58,063 bases of DNA from CAYYJS01 sp964472315 (GCA_964472315.1 CAYYJS010000020.1:1-58063), one strand, 5' to 3'; shown: positions 26,992-33,839, numbered from the stretch's first letter. Translations and numbers: made by a program. Notes: generated by a model not told the origin, from the letters alone.

Positions 26992-27243
26992 TCAGGCTGA
27001 GGCGCGCCGGGCGCGCCGATGCCCTGCGACGCTTGCCCGACACTCCCTTACGACATTGAGAATGTCATCTGTGGTGGCGGAGGTCTTCACGCCCGGCACG
27101 TCAAACGGAGATCCCTCCCTTGGCTTCGGCACGATGGCGAAGGAATCGCCGCCTCGGCGTCGGATAAGCACCGTTTCGGCTTTTGACTGATTCAGGACGT
27201 CTGCCAGATTCTGTCTTGCTTGCGAATACGTGTATACCTTCAT
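26992..27243 (-). CDS. Phd/YefM-family antitoxin
   Basis: An 83-residue protein with the Phd/YefM start: MKVYTYSQARQNLADVLNQS, then ETVLIRRRGGDSFAIVPKP. These proteins bind operator DNA with their N-terminal half and neutralise the partner toxin with a C-terminal helix. The partner here is the PIN-domain toxin encoded immediately upstream, whose stop overlaps this start (ATGA). Toxin-first order is less common than antitoxin-first. The basic tail (GHRRARRASA) is unusual. Its stop is embedded in a short inverted repeat (AACGCT...AGCGTT). Confidence 0.85.
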   Translation of the reverse strand: MKVYTYSQARQNLADVLNQSKAETVLIRRRGGDSFAIVPKPREGSPFDVPGVKTSATTDDILNVVRECRASVAGHRRARRASA

Positions 27244-27635
27244 GATTCCCCCACGATGGCGATGTCCAGAACTTTGGCCACATGCTTCATGTTTCGGTCA
27301 AGTGTGAGCAACGGGGACTTCGTCTCCAGGGCACATTGGAGAAAGTACGCGTCATATGCGTAGATTCGGAAGTGCCCCGCGAGAAGCAACGCTGCGCGCG
27401 CATCGACAGGCGAGAGTTCCACGGGGACGGCGGCGGCTGCATCCCAAGCGGCGGCAACCTGCGTTCCAGTCAGCACCTTGCGCCTCACCAGCGATGATAA
27501 AGCATTCCCGATCTCATATGGCAACACAGCCGGCGCCACAAGGTCATAGCCCTGCGTTGCCTCGATCAACCAGTCCTTCTCCGGTTCATCCAGCGCCACC
27601 GCCAGAAACGTGTTTGTATCGGCTACAACTTTCAT
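27240..27635 (-). CDS. PIN-domain toxin, VapC-like RNase
   Basis: A 131-residue PIN-domain ribonuclease. The acidic residues expected to bind Mg2+ are visible: VADTNTFL (D5), LPYEIGNAL, and AYDAYFLQCALE plus LLTLDRNM. VapC-type toxins cleave tRNA or rRNA and stop growth unless bound by antitoxin. Here the Phd-like antitoxin follows with a 4-nt overlap. There is no Shine-Dalgarno: the ATG directly abuts a perfect 16-bp palindrome containing the -10 box, so the transcript is probably leaderless. The length is normal for the family. Confidence 0.87.
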   Translation of the reverse strand: MKVVADTNTFLAVALDEPEKDWLIEATQGYDLVAPAVLPYEIGNALSSLVRRKVLTGTQVAAAWDAAAAVPVELSPVDARAALLLAGHFRIYAYDAYFLQCALETKSPLLTLDRNMKHVAKVLDIAIVGES

Positions 27636-27670
27636 ACGTACAATTGTACGTCATTCTGTGTGGGTGTCAA
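27636..27670 (-). promoter_or_regulatory. Promoter and overlapping palindromic operator of the PIN/Phd module
   Basis: On the minus strand, TTGACA (27670-27665), a 16-nt spacer and TACAAT (27648-27643) form a near-consensus promoter. The -10 lies inside the perfect palindrome ACGTACAATTGTACGT (27636-27651), which ends at the base before the toxin ATG. Repressor binding would block the promoter, and transcription would start at or within about 1-2 nt of the start codon. Confidence 0.75.
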
Positions 27671-27706
27671 TCGTAACCCCCCAATACCCACCTTGAGGTG
27701 CGAGCT

Positions 27707-28306
27707 TTAGCGAGTCGCCTCCGAGGGCTTGTTGGAAGGTGTCTTCTTCTCCGGTTTCTGAAAGACGATCTTGTTCGGTTCGTATTTCAAGGTGAGTCCG
27801 CAGACGCCGGCAATGCTGTTGAGAAACTGGTCCGCCGGCATGCCTGAGACATCTGACTTCTCGACGAGGAAAGTTCCCTCCGGCACTTCGTATGGCAGCT
27901 TGGTTCCTATGACCTCTGACACCTGCTTCAGAACGTCGCGTATATCCTTCTTCTCGAACGTGATCCGAATCTCATCTTCGAGTTTCCGGCAAACATCGCG
28001 GATGAACAGGAGCTTGTTCAGCTTTTGCTCGGCATCACGAATCCTCTGGTCGAGTGTCTTCCTGCCAAACCCATGTTCCCCCCAGTCGAAGTCGCCGAAA
28101 CCCGAAGAGAGCACAGGCTCACCGGGCGTTACCGTGGTGACGTTAGACCCGCCCCCCATGACAGTTGACGAGGAGATGGATGAGAAGGTTGACGTGTTCG
28201 TCGTCCCTCCACCGGAAATGGTGTTCTTCTTGTAGTCGATACCGCTGGCAAATTGACCGATAATAAGCATCCCCACAACCGCACTGACTGCCCTCATGTC
28301 CTTCAT
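27707..28306 (-). CDS. Exported protein with STN/secretin-N-like domain
   Basis: A 199-residue protein. A signal-like N-terminus (MKDMRAVSAVVGMLIIGQFA) is followed by a Ser/Thr/Gly-rich low-complexity region (about 28-60), a short helical region, and a domain at about 110-190. That domain (ITFEKKDIRDVLKQVSEVIG...GLTLKYEPNKIVF) resembles the STN fold that precedes secretins and TonB receptors. Nothing else of a secretin is present, so it is a stand-alone domain. GGAGAG lies 5-6 nt before the ATG and the intron-like element lies just upstream. Function unknown. Confidence 0.6.
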   Translation of the reverse strand: MKDMRAVSAVVGMLIIGQFASGIDYKKNTISGGGTTNTSTFSSISSSTVMGGGSNVTTVTPGEPVLSSGFGDFDWGEHGFGRKTLDQRIRDAEQKLNKLLFIRDVCRKLEDEIRITFEKKDIRDVLKQVSEVIGTKLPYEVPEGTFLVEKSDVSGMPADQFLNSIAGVCGLTLKYEPNKIVFQKPEKKTPSNKPSEATR

Positions 28307-28321
28307 TTCATCTCTCCTTCA

Positions 28322-28538
28322 ATCGGGATATGGGGGGTGCCTCGCGGCGCCGCCCCTCGCCACCACCCGGCATGCGGATCACGCACCGGGCGGTTTTACG
28401 TTGGACTTCCTCCGGACGCCCCCTCACGGGAGCGCCCGCCCTTTCACTAGCCCTTCGTTTCTGCGCGCTTTACGTTTCTGCGCGCTTTACCTGGGCAGAG
28501 GTATTTCACCTCCTCGTTACGATGCATGTCCTGCGCAC
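28322..28538 (-). mobile_element. Probable ORF-less group II intron remnant
   Basis: On the minus strand a GTGCG 5' end (28538-28534) lies 4 nt after a stable hairpin. At 28360-28393 is a domain V-like hairpin: a 9-bp lower helix (ACCGCCCGG with CCGGGTGGT), a 2-nt bulge on the 3' side (TG), a 4-bp upper helix (TGCG/CGCA) and a 5-nt loop. A second GC-rich hairpin (domain VI-like) follows and the element ends CCCGATT. The size is about 217 nt, far below a full intron, with no reverse transcriptase. Structure and ends fit group II introns (class C insert after hairpins). The assignment is by eye. Confidence 0.5.
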
Positions 28539-28542
28539 GTCA

Positions 28543-28603
28543 GGGCTCTGCGTACTGGCGAGCCGTCCGCGGGCCGCCAGTACGCAGGAGCCCCTTGTTC
28601 GCA
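28543..28603 (-). other. attC-like hairpin after the GNAT gene (intron target)
   Basis: The minus strand reads TGCGAACAAGGGGCTCC directly after the GNAT stop (6-nt gap). It continues into an 18-bp stem (28543-28560 with 28575-28593) interrupted by a single bulged base. TGCGAACAAG is the same left core as in the attC-like site at 34786. The right core is missing because the intron-like element begins there. A plain terminator is less likely because no T-run follows. Confidence 0.45.
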
Positions 28604-28609
28604 AATATT

Positions 28610-29146
28610 CTACCAATATTCAGGTTTGTTTAGCGCCTCTACACAGGATGATGGACCCGCGATCGGCTGCATGTCCTTGCCCGTCAAAAACTGAGCCAGC
28701 CAGCCTTCCGGACGCTGCAACGTCATCGGGGCCGGGACCATCGCTTCCGTCACAGCCTGAAATCCAACCTTCGCGTAAAAAGCTGGATCGCCATAGGTAA
28801 GCACCAATTCCACTCCGCGCTTCGACAAAGCGTCTATACCATATTTGATCAACTCCTGACCAATACCCCGACCTTGAAGGTCGGTTCGGACTGCCACTGG
28901 AGCCAGGATGAAACAATTGATTCCGCATTCAAACTTGATCCGCGAGAAGAAGATGCTTCCCGCAATCTGGGCGTCATCGCGAGCAACAAAGCCGTAGAGG
29001 TCGTTCTTGTCTGTGGTGTTGACGAGATCCTTCGCGAGCTTTCCAATCATCTCTCCTTCGGCTGGACCTTCGGAATCCGAAAATGTCGTAATGAACAGTT
29101 GCGTGACTTTGTCGGCGTCACTGGAGCAGTACGGCGAATAGTTCAT
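28610..29146 (-). CDS. GNAT-family N-acetyltransferase
   Basis: A 178-residue acetyltransferase with the acetyl-CoA-binding motif VRTDLQGRGIGQELIKYG (Q/RxxGxG) and the typical later motif GDPAFYAKVGFQAV. The layout resembles YhbS-type GNATs (N-terminal SSDADKVTQLFITTFSDSEG). It transfers an acetyl group to an amine of unknown identity. The ATG at 29146 is chosen because the conserved fold starts there; the longer frame upstream reads through the attC-like repeat. It is one gene of the cassette cluster, flanked on both sides by attC-like sequence. Confidence 0.85.
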   Translation of the reverse strand: MNYSPYCSSDADKVTQLFITTFSDSEGPAEGEMIGKLAKDLVNTTDKNDLYGFVARDDAQIAGSIFFSRIKFECGINCFILAPVAVRTDLQGRGIGQELIKYGIDALSKRGVELVLTYGDPAFYAKVGFQAVTEAMVPAPMTLQRPEGWLAQFLTGKDMQPIAGPSSCVEALNKPEYW

Positions 29147-29156
29147 ATCTCTTGCT

Positions 29157-29255
29157 TGAGAACCAATAGCGTTTATCGGTTGTGTTGCGAGGATACACCG
29201 CCGGCCTTGGGGTGCAAGCGTGAACGAGCGGCATGACCGATTAAACGTGTTGACC
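29157..29255. other. attC-like recombination site, repeat copy A (degenerate)
   Basis: This site is about 94% identical over 102 bp (29161-29262) to the copy at 31466-31568: one indel and five substitutions. Outer cores read TGAGAAC and GTTGACC on the plus strand and are degenerate versions of GCCGAAC/GTTGAAC in copy B. The inner arms CGTTTATCGG...CCGATTAAACG are imperfect complements. It ends 11 bp upstream of the GNAT start. Orientation cannot be settled from the cores. Confidence 0.55.
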
Positions 29256-29548
29256 GGAGCCGGAACGAGCGTCCGATGGCGGCCTGCGCCGCGCTCTTTC
29301 CGCGTTCGGGCAGACCCCGGCCAGGCCGCGGGGCGCGGCTGTTCGAGGAGGCATCTCGATTGGGCCGCGGACATGCTCATGGCGACTGGCCTCGGTAAGG
29401 GATGATACCTTAGTCGGTCTTTTCGCTATGACTGACTCCCCTCGGCACCCTCATCGGCTTCATGCCGACAAGGCGTGGAGTCAGTCTACCCCGTCAGAAA
29501 CACAACAACCGCTCCGCAAAAGCTATCCGCATTCCGCGAAGCGGTTCC

Positions 29549-29635
29549 GTTCAACGACCCGCGTGCCCGGCGCATGAGAGGCGCAAAGCGAAGCCGCGTG
29601 CCTTTCCTGCGTCCGTGTCCGCGCGATTGTTCGGC
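29549..29635 (-). other. attC-like recombination site after aqpZ
   Basis: 87 bp on the minus strand, starting 10 nt after the aqpZ stop. The left core is GCCGAAC followed by AATCG (consensus RYYYAAC with one mismatch). The right core is GTTGAAC (matches GTTRRRY). The interior is an imperfect palindrome. Position right after a stop codon and core spacing are as expected for an integron cassette. Confidence 0.65.
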
Positions 29636-29645
29636 GTGATATCGC

Positions 29646-30335
29646 TCAGTCCCTTGCGGTGCCGATAAGACGATAGATGGCCGCGCCAACCAGAGCGCCA
29701 ACGATCGGAGCAACCCAGAAGAGCCAGAGTTGAGCCAACGCCCAGTCGCCGGCAAACAGGGCAACACCCGTGCTACGCGCGGGGTTCACAGAGGTGTTGG
29801 TGACCGGGATGCTGATCAAGTGAATCAAGGTGAGGCCCAAACCAATGGCCAGTGGGGCGAAACCCTGCGGAGCTCGTTTGTCGGTTGCGCCGAGAATGAT
29901 AAGCAGGAACATCATGGTCATGACAACTTCACAGACTAGGGCGGCCAGCAGGGAGTACCCTCCTGGCGAGTGAAGCCCGTAGCCGTTGGAGGCAAAACCC
30001 GCGGCCACATCAAAGCCAGCCTTGCCGCTGGCAATGACATAGAGAATCCCGCCCGCGAGAACCCCTCCCAGAACCTGCGCGATGATGTAGGGCGCCAGTT
30101 CCTTCGCCGGGAACCGCCCGCCAGCCCACAGCCCGACGGAAACCGCCGGATTGAGGTGACAGCCGGATATGTGCCCAATGGCATAGGCCATCGTCAAGAC
30201 GGTCAGACCGAAGGCCAACGAGACGCCAAGCAGCCCAATGCCTACGTCGGGGAACGCCGCCGCCAATACCGCACTGCCACACCCCCCGAGAACCAACCAA
30301 AATGTCCCAAGACACTCCGCTCCATACTTCTTCAT
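29646..30335 (-). CDS. aqpZ: Aquaporin Z
   Basis: A 229-residue water channel of the MIP family with six membrane helices. The two NPA half-helices are HLNPAVSVGLW and VNPARSTGVALF, plus AECLGTFWLVLGGCGSAVLA at the start. Sequence and length match bacterial AqpZ rather than glycerol facilitators. The ATG at 30335 (MKKYGAECLG) has GGAGAGGAGACG upstream; an extension to 30386 is unnecessary. It is followed 10 nt later by an attC-like site, so it looks like a cassette gene, an uncommon cargo. Confidence 0.93.
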   Translation of the reverse strand: MKKYGAECLGTFWLVLGGCGSAVLAAAFPDVGIGLLGVSLAFGLTVLTMAYAIGHISGCHLNPAVSVGLWAGGRFPAKELAPYIIAQVLGGVLAGGILYVIASGKAGFDVAAGFASNGYGLHSPGGYSLLAALVCEVVMTMMFLLIILGATDKRAPQGFAPLAIGLGLTLIHLISIPVTNTSVNPARSTGVALFAGDWALAQLWLFWVAPIVGALVGAAIYRLIGTARD

Positions 30336-30480
30336 GTTCGTCTCCTCTCCGTTGTTGAGGTCAAACAGACTCCATCCGATCACCATCGATCACCGAATCA
30401 CCACGTTCAATCGATCCGCCTCCCTTCTGGTTGCCGATTGTGTCCGGCATCGCGGAGCGACGTACGGACCACGCCGTTGG

Positions 30481-30545
30481 GTACGCCCAGCATGGGCGTG
30501 AACTCATGGGGTTCAAGTCCCCTACAGGAGGCCAGGAAATCCTGA
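30481..30545 (+). mobile_element. Possible 5' fragment of a group II intron
   Basis: GTACGCCCAGCATGGGCGTG followed by AACTCATGGGGTTCAAG and TCCCCTACAGGAGG has the layout of a group II intron 5' end (GTGYG-like start, CATG hairpin, GGGG...CCCC stem). It also parallels the 5' end of the element at 28538. It directly follows GTTGGGT (30476-30482), an attC-type right core. No domain V was found on this strand, so only a fragment would remain. The surrounding 30336-30712 holds no gene. Confidence 0.35.
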
Positions 30546-30712
30546 TGACACCTCCCCTTTTCGGACAGTATGCGGTCTCCATTACCATGCCTCCCGTCCG
30601 ACGGAACCACCCGTGGTGACTTCCGCATGAAGGTTATGCATGGTGACTCCTTTCAGCAGGTCATCGAGACAGTACTCAGGTTCCGCATGCGGATCGATTA
30701 CGATCTTCCCGT

Positions 30713-30782
30713 CGTCAACGCCCGGCCTCTCCGTTTGCGAACCCGTCAGGGTGAGCAATACGGGAGCAGGCCGTTGTTGGCA
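30713..30782 (-). other. attC-like recombination site after the META-domain lipoprotein gene
   Basis: 70 bp on the minus strand, beginning 15 nt after the upstream stop. Left core TGCCAAC then AACGG; right core GTTGACG preceded by GGGC. The arms CGGCCT-G-CTCC-CGT and ACG-GAG-AGGCCG pair with a single extrahelical G, the kind of bulge that sets strand choice in attC sites. Confidence 0.55.
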
Positions 30783-30797
30783 CTTGATATCTATCCT

Positions 30798-31442
30798 TCA
30801 CAGCCTCGATATGCTGATGATTTCGATTATCGCGCCATACATGTTGATGCTCGCCATGTCGTCGCGCTTCTTTGCGGTGACACGAACACGTAAGTCATTG
30901 ACGCGATACTCCGACGGCAGGTTGATGGGCTCATACTTGTTCCCATCATCTGCGTCAATTGCGTAGAAGCCACTTTCAATCGTTTGCCATTTCACGGTCC
31001 CCATGAATGCCAGGTTGGCATTGTTCCTCGATTGAAAGATCAATATGTCCTGATTGCCCGCATCCTTCAGCGTAAGTGTCGACCCGGAAACCACGTATTG
31101 TCGCGCCTGACGAAGCAGTTCGAAATACAGCGATTCGGCCCGCATCGCATCATCAGAACCGCCCAACAGGGTTGACTGGAGTTCTCCGACCGAGAACGTT
31201 CCTTTGTCGCAAGCCGTGTAGGAACCACCATAGCCGTTGACCGCAGAACGCCCAGAAATTGCCGACTCGCTGAAGTCGGCGGTGATCGTAAAGCGCGCAG
31301 GTTCCAGAGAACTGACGGACCACGCGACAAGGTGCCACTTGGTTCCGGCAAAAGTTCCACCGCCTGTGCCATTCCCATTATCGCTCTTACAACCTGTCGC
31401 CAGGGCGGACACCACAGAACAAAGTATCGCCATCCATTTCAT
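30798..31442 (-). CDS. META-domain-like lipoprotein
   Basis: A 214-residue lipoprotein (MKWMAILCSVVSALATGC, lipobox ATGC). Residues about 30-125 resemble a META/HslJ (DUF306) domain: GTKWHLVAW, FTITADFSESAISGRSAVN, GYGGSYTACDKGTFSVGEL, TLTLKDAGNQDILIF. A second beta-rich domain follows (about 130-214), with GFYAIDADDGNKYEPINLP and SINMYGAIIEI. META domains are small outer-membrane-associated folds whose exact role is unclear. GGAGCAGGAAG precedes the ATG. It is followed by an attC-like site and preceded by another, as in a gene cassette. Confidence 0.75.
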   Translation of the reverse strand: MKWMAILCSVVSALATGCKSDNGNGTGGGTFAGTKWHLVAWSVSSLEPARFTITADFSESAISGRSAVNGYGGSYTACDKGTFSVGELQSTLLGGSDDAMRAESLYFELLRQARQYVVSGSTLTLKDAGNQDILIFQSRNNANLAFMGTVKWQTIESGFYAIDADDGNKYEPINLPSEYRVNDLRVRVTAKKRDDMASINMYGAIIEIISISRL

Positions 31443-31461
31443 CTTCCTGCTCCTTTCTGTT

Positions 31462-31561
31462 GCCGAACCAATAGCGTTTTATCGGTTGTGCTGCGAGGAT
31501 ACACCGCCGGCCTTGAGGTGCAAGCGTGAACGAGCGGCATGGCCGATAAAACGTGTTGAAC
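31462..31561. other. attC-like recombination site, repeat copy B
   Basis: 100 bp. Plus-strand cores are GCCGAAC (31462-31468) and GTTGAAC (31555-31561). Inside, CGTTTTATCGG and CCGATAAAACG are perfect 11-bp complements enclosing a second imperfect palindrome. It is a near-duplicate of 29157-29255, as expected of attC sites in one array. It lies 19 bp upstream of the META-domain gene start. Confidence 0.65.
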
Positions 31562-31678
31562 GGAGCCGCGGTGGCTATGGGTAAAGCGAGGGCTTTGGGT
31601 TGGGCGTCGGGGTGGGACGAAGGGAGAGTCGAGAGCCGCCGAGCGAGCGTTCTCCCTCTCCCTCTCACGCTCCGAGTT

Positions 31679-31739
31679 GTTCCCCGCCACACGCGTCAAC
31701 CGCCGCGAACCTCGCGCTCAGATGGCCTGTTCCTTCTCT
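31679..31739. repeat. 61-bp dispersed repeat, copy 2
   Basis: The second copy of the 1008-1068 repeat (57/61 identical). It occupies the roughly 180-bp non-coding interval between two attC-like sites, so it may lie in a cassette without a gene. Confidence 0.7.
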
Positions 31740-31740
31740 C

Positions 31741-31802
31741 GCCCAACGTCCGCCTTCACTTTCGGCGCGGAACGCGACGTGAAGTGCGAGGCGTGGTTCG
31801 AG
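31741..31802 (-). other. attC-like recombination site after a small lipoprotein gene
   Basis: 62 bp on the minus strand, 2 nt after the lipoprotein stop. Right core GTTGGGC matches GTTRRRY exactly; left core is CTCGAAC. CTTCAC and GTGAAG form inner arms. The size is close to classical 60-bp attC sites, making it one of the clearest in the cluster. Confidence 0.65.
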
Positions 31803-31804
31803 AC

Positions 31805-32152
31805 TCATTTCCTTCTGAAGAGTGTTCTATCCCCGATCTTCCCGAACTCCTCGTAGTCAGGAGCAGTCGGTTTCATCGGAAACACCTCAACTTCCGCTTT
31901 TCCTACAGGCATCGGTTTGTTCACGACCAAATCCGAGGTGTGCACTTTGAACCGCTTATCGGTTCCGTATTTCCATTTGGAGACAAAGTAGTGATAGCTC
32001 GCCTCGCTTCCGATGTAGTCGTAACCGAGAAAAGTGGGTGATGAGTTTATGATGAAGGCTTGATTCAGTTGCGATCTGTTGACTTCGGCAAAGTCATGGG
32101 TGCACCCTGTCAAGCCTACGGCGATTAGTACGACTGCGAGCATGGCTTTCAT
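31805..32152 (-). CDS. Small lipoprotein of unknown function
   Basis: A 115-residue lipoprotein: MKAMLAVVLIAVGLTGC with lipobox LTGC, then a soluble domain (FAEVNRSQLNQAFIINSSP...YHYFVSKWKYGTDKRFKV...PTAPDYEEFGKIGDRTLFRRK) that I cannot place in a family. The ATG at 32152 has AGGAGAAGC upstream; a longer in-frame extension runs into the neighbouring attC-like site and is not used. Flanked by attC-like sites at both ends, it is a typical small orphan cassette gene. Confidence 0.7.
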   Translation of the reverse strand: MKAMLAVVLIAVGLTGCTHDFAEVNRSQLNQAFIINSSPTFLGYDYIGSEASYHYFVSKWKYGTDKRFKVHTSDLVVNKPMPVGKAEVEVFPMKPTAPDYEEFGKIGDRTLFRRK

Positions 32153-32176
32153 TGTGCTTCTCCTTTTATCGTGTTT

Positions 32177-32264
32177 CTCGAACGGGGCTGTTGCGCGCAA
32201 CCGGCGGAGAGCGGCGGGCGAAGCCCGCAAGCCCGATGGCGGTTGCGAATACGCCTTGTTCAGC
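32177..32264 (-). other. attC-like recombination site after the propeller-like gene
   Basis: 88 bp on the minus strand, 4 nt after the stop. Left core GCTGAAC followed by AAGGCG, right core GTTCGAG (degenerate). The interior forms a strong hairpin with a TTGCGGGCTTCGCCCGC tip and CAACCG...CGGTTG arms, typical of folded attC. Confidence 0.6.
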
Positions 32265-32268
32265 GTCC

Positions 32269-33180
32269 CTATTTCTTCCCGGTCCGAAACCAGTCCTCAT
32301 TGTTCCACATGCTGTCCCACGCCGGCAGATATGTGGTGGATTGGTCCTCCGCCTTTCCGGTCTTCACATCGAATGTGCTGAACTGCTTCTCTCCTGACAG
32401 CAGCGCAATGCCGACAATCAGACGGTCGTTCGTGTCCCACCACGTGCCTTCGATTGAACCATTGACCGGGGCTGTAGCAACGACCTTGCCAAGAGACTCG
32501 TCGTAGACGCAGATCGCGTTGCCGTCGCTGAATGCAACGCGGTTGGTGGCCGGGGCAATTTCCTGGTTCCGAAATCCGATGCTGCGAAACATGAATGTGG
32601 GTTCCTTCACGTCAGTCGTGAATCGCTCGGTGATCCCCGAGTCCAAGTCAACCTTGAACACCCTCACGTTCTGCGCCTTGGTCAGATAGCCGTGGTAATG
32701 CTTTGGGTAGCCGAACATGTCCAGTGGTTCCGCGACTTTCTTGGCGACGACGAGAAGTTGACGGTTGCCAGTCCAATTGAAAGACGACACCAAGGAATTG
32801 TCTTTGGTCACGTCAAACGATTGAAGCTTCCCGTCCCTTCCAACAACCCGCAGTGTGCTGATCGCCCGGAAGGCAACGTGCCCCGAATCGGGAGACCATT
32901 CAAGATCGTAGGCGAAGTTGCAGGGCTGATACACTCCGACATCCTCGAACCCGCTGTCATACTTCTGCTTCCCATCGAGGGTTACCGCAAGCCGCACCCA
33001 TTGCCCCTTCACCTTGGGCGGTTCGGGACCAGGCAGCCACATTCCCCTCTGCGTCTTGACAGTCACTGCCGCGACAGCATGACCGTCAGGGGACTTGACC
33101 CGCGCCATTTCCGTCTCCGATGACGCCATGCACGATGACGCCAGCACCGCTCCGATGAGGATGCTTCGGATTTGTTCCAT
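32269..33180 (-). CDS. Exported TolB/WD-like repeat protein
   Basis: A 303-residue exported protein. The signal segment (MEQIRSILIGAVLASSCMA) may carry a lipobox-like cysteine. Repeated blades follow of the form LEWSPDSGHVAFRA, FNWTGNRQLLVVAK, ATNRVAFSDGNAICVYD and TWWDTNDRLIVGIALL, resembling PD40/TolB beta-propeller repeats. It starts 26 nt after the BrnA antitoxin stop with GGAGAAGAAAG before the ATG, so it probably shares the BrnTA promoter. An attC-like site follows its stop. Function unknown; a periplasmic binding role is plausible. Confidence 0.7.
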   Translation of the reverse strand: MEQIRSILIGAVLASSCMASSETEMARVKSPDGHAVAAVTVKTQRGMWLPGPEPPKVKGQWVRLAVTLDGKQKYDSGFEDVGVYQPCNFAYDLEWSPDSGHVAFRAISTLRVVGRDGKLQSFDVTKDNSLVSSFNWTGNRQLLVVAKKVAEPLDMFGYPKHYHGYLTKAQNVRVFKVDLDSGITERFTTDVKEPTFMFRSIGFRNQEIAPATNRVAFSDGNAICVYDESLGKVVATAPVNGSIEGTWWDTNDRLIVGIALLSGEKQFSTFDVKTGKAEDQSTTYLPAWDSMWNNEDWFRTGKK

Positions 33181-33206
33181 CTTTCTTCTCCGCTGAACGC
33201 CGAAAG

Positions 33207-33530
33207 TCAGGTTCCGAGCGGCGCGCGAGGTAACCTGGACTTCCTGGTTCGGCTGGCTTTTTCTACGAACCGTCCAGATGCAAAGCGATGAAGCACACTC
33301 GCCATAAGAGTCTGGTAGGGCATGCCGTCCTCGACGGCGATGGCCTGAAGTTCCTCAAGATCCTTGGACGAAATGCGGATATTGACCCTCTTGTCTTTCG
33401 CCAAGGTGTTCCTCGCGTAGGCCATATGGCGCGCGATCTCTTGACGGCGATTCGCCACAGGCTTCCACTCGCCGCGTTCAAAGGAGTCGAGAATATCTTG
33501 TTCTTCTTTGTCCAGTCTAGTCTTTTGCAT
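33207..33530 (-). CDS. brnA: BrnA/CopG-like antitoxin
   Basis: A 107-residue antitoxin. The C-terminal half has a ribbon-helix-helix pattern, KDKRVNIRISSKDLEELQAI then GMPYQTLMASVLHRFASGR, as in BrnA/CopG antitoxins that bind their own operator as dimers. The N-terminal half (DKEEQDILDSFERGEW...) would contact the toxin. It overlaps the brnT stop by 14 nt. The 15-bp palindrome upstream of brnT is the likely binding site. The extended C-terminal tail (SRTRKSRLPRAPLGT) is longer than usual. Confidence 0.82.
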   Translation of the reverse strand: MQKTRLDKEEQDILDSFERGEWKPVANRRQEIARHMAYARNTLAKDKRVNIRISSKDLEELQAIAVEDGMPYQTLMASVLHRFASGRFVEKASRTRKSRLPRAPLGT

Positions 33531-33804
33531 GGCTATCTCCCAAGTACTTTCGGGTTGCCTTTCGGCTGGGGATGATGGTCTTCAGGAAACGGCCTTCAGC
33601 CGTTTCCACAAAAGGCACGACACAGGCGTACTCGCCGACCCGAACGACCAGAAGCTGCTGTCCCGGATAACGCGCCTGGTTCGGATGTTCGTACACATCC
33701 AGAAGATCACCGCCCTCAACATGCATCACCACCTGCTCAAAACTGATCCCGCGTTCAGCCTTGAGTTGCGCATTCTTCTCCGCATTCCATTGGTAGTAAG
33801 GCAT
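33517..33804 (-). CDS. brnT: BrnT-like ribonuclease toxin
   Basis: A 95-residue toxin of the BrnT (RelE-superfamily) or related DUF4258 group: YQWNAEKNAQLKAERGISFE, then LDVYEHPNQARYPGQQLLVV, and the terminal motif LKTIIPSRKATRKYLG. Such toxins are small RNases inactivated by a downstream antitoxin, which here overlaps by 14 nt. The ATG at 33804 is preceded by no Shine-Dalgarno, and the predicted -10 ends 6 nt upstream, so a leaderless mRNA is likely. A longer frame to 33927 extends through the promoter palindrome and is rejected. Confidence 0.82.
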   Translation of the reverse strand: MPYYQWNAEKNAQLKAERGISFEQVVMHVEGGDLLDVYEHPNQARYPGQQLLVVRVGEYACVVPFVETAEGRFLKTIIPSRKATRKYLGDSHAKD

Positions 33805-33810
33805 GGTTGT

Positions 33811-33839
33811 AGAATGGCACAACGTGTGCCTTATGGCAA
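33811..33839 (-). promoter_or_regulatory. brnTA promoter and operator
   Basis: Minus strand: TTGCCA (33839-33834), 17-nt spacer, CATTCT (33816-33811), then 6 nt to the ATG. The spacer holds the 15-bp palindrome GGCACACGTTGTGCC (33830-33816), a good operator for an autorepressing antitoxin. The -10 is weak. A decayed copy lies at 26918-26964. Confidence 0.6.

Noticed and set aside
30508..30522. GGGGTTCAAGTCCCC resembles a tRNA T-arm
   Set aside because: No acceptor, D or anticodon arms can be folded around it; it fits better as a stem in the intron-like fragment.
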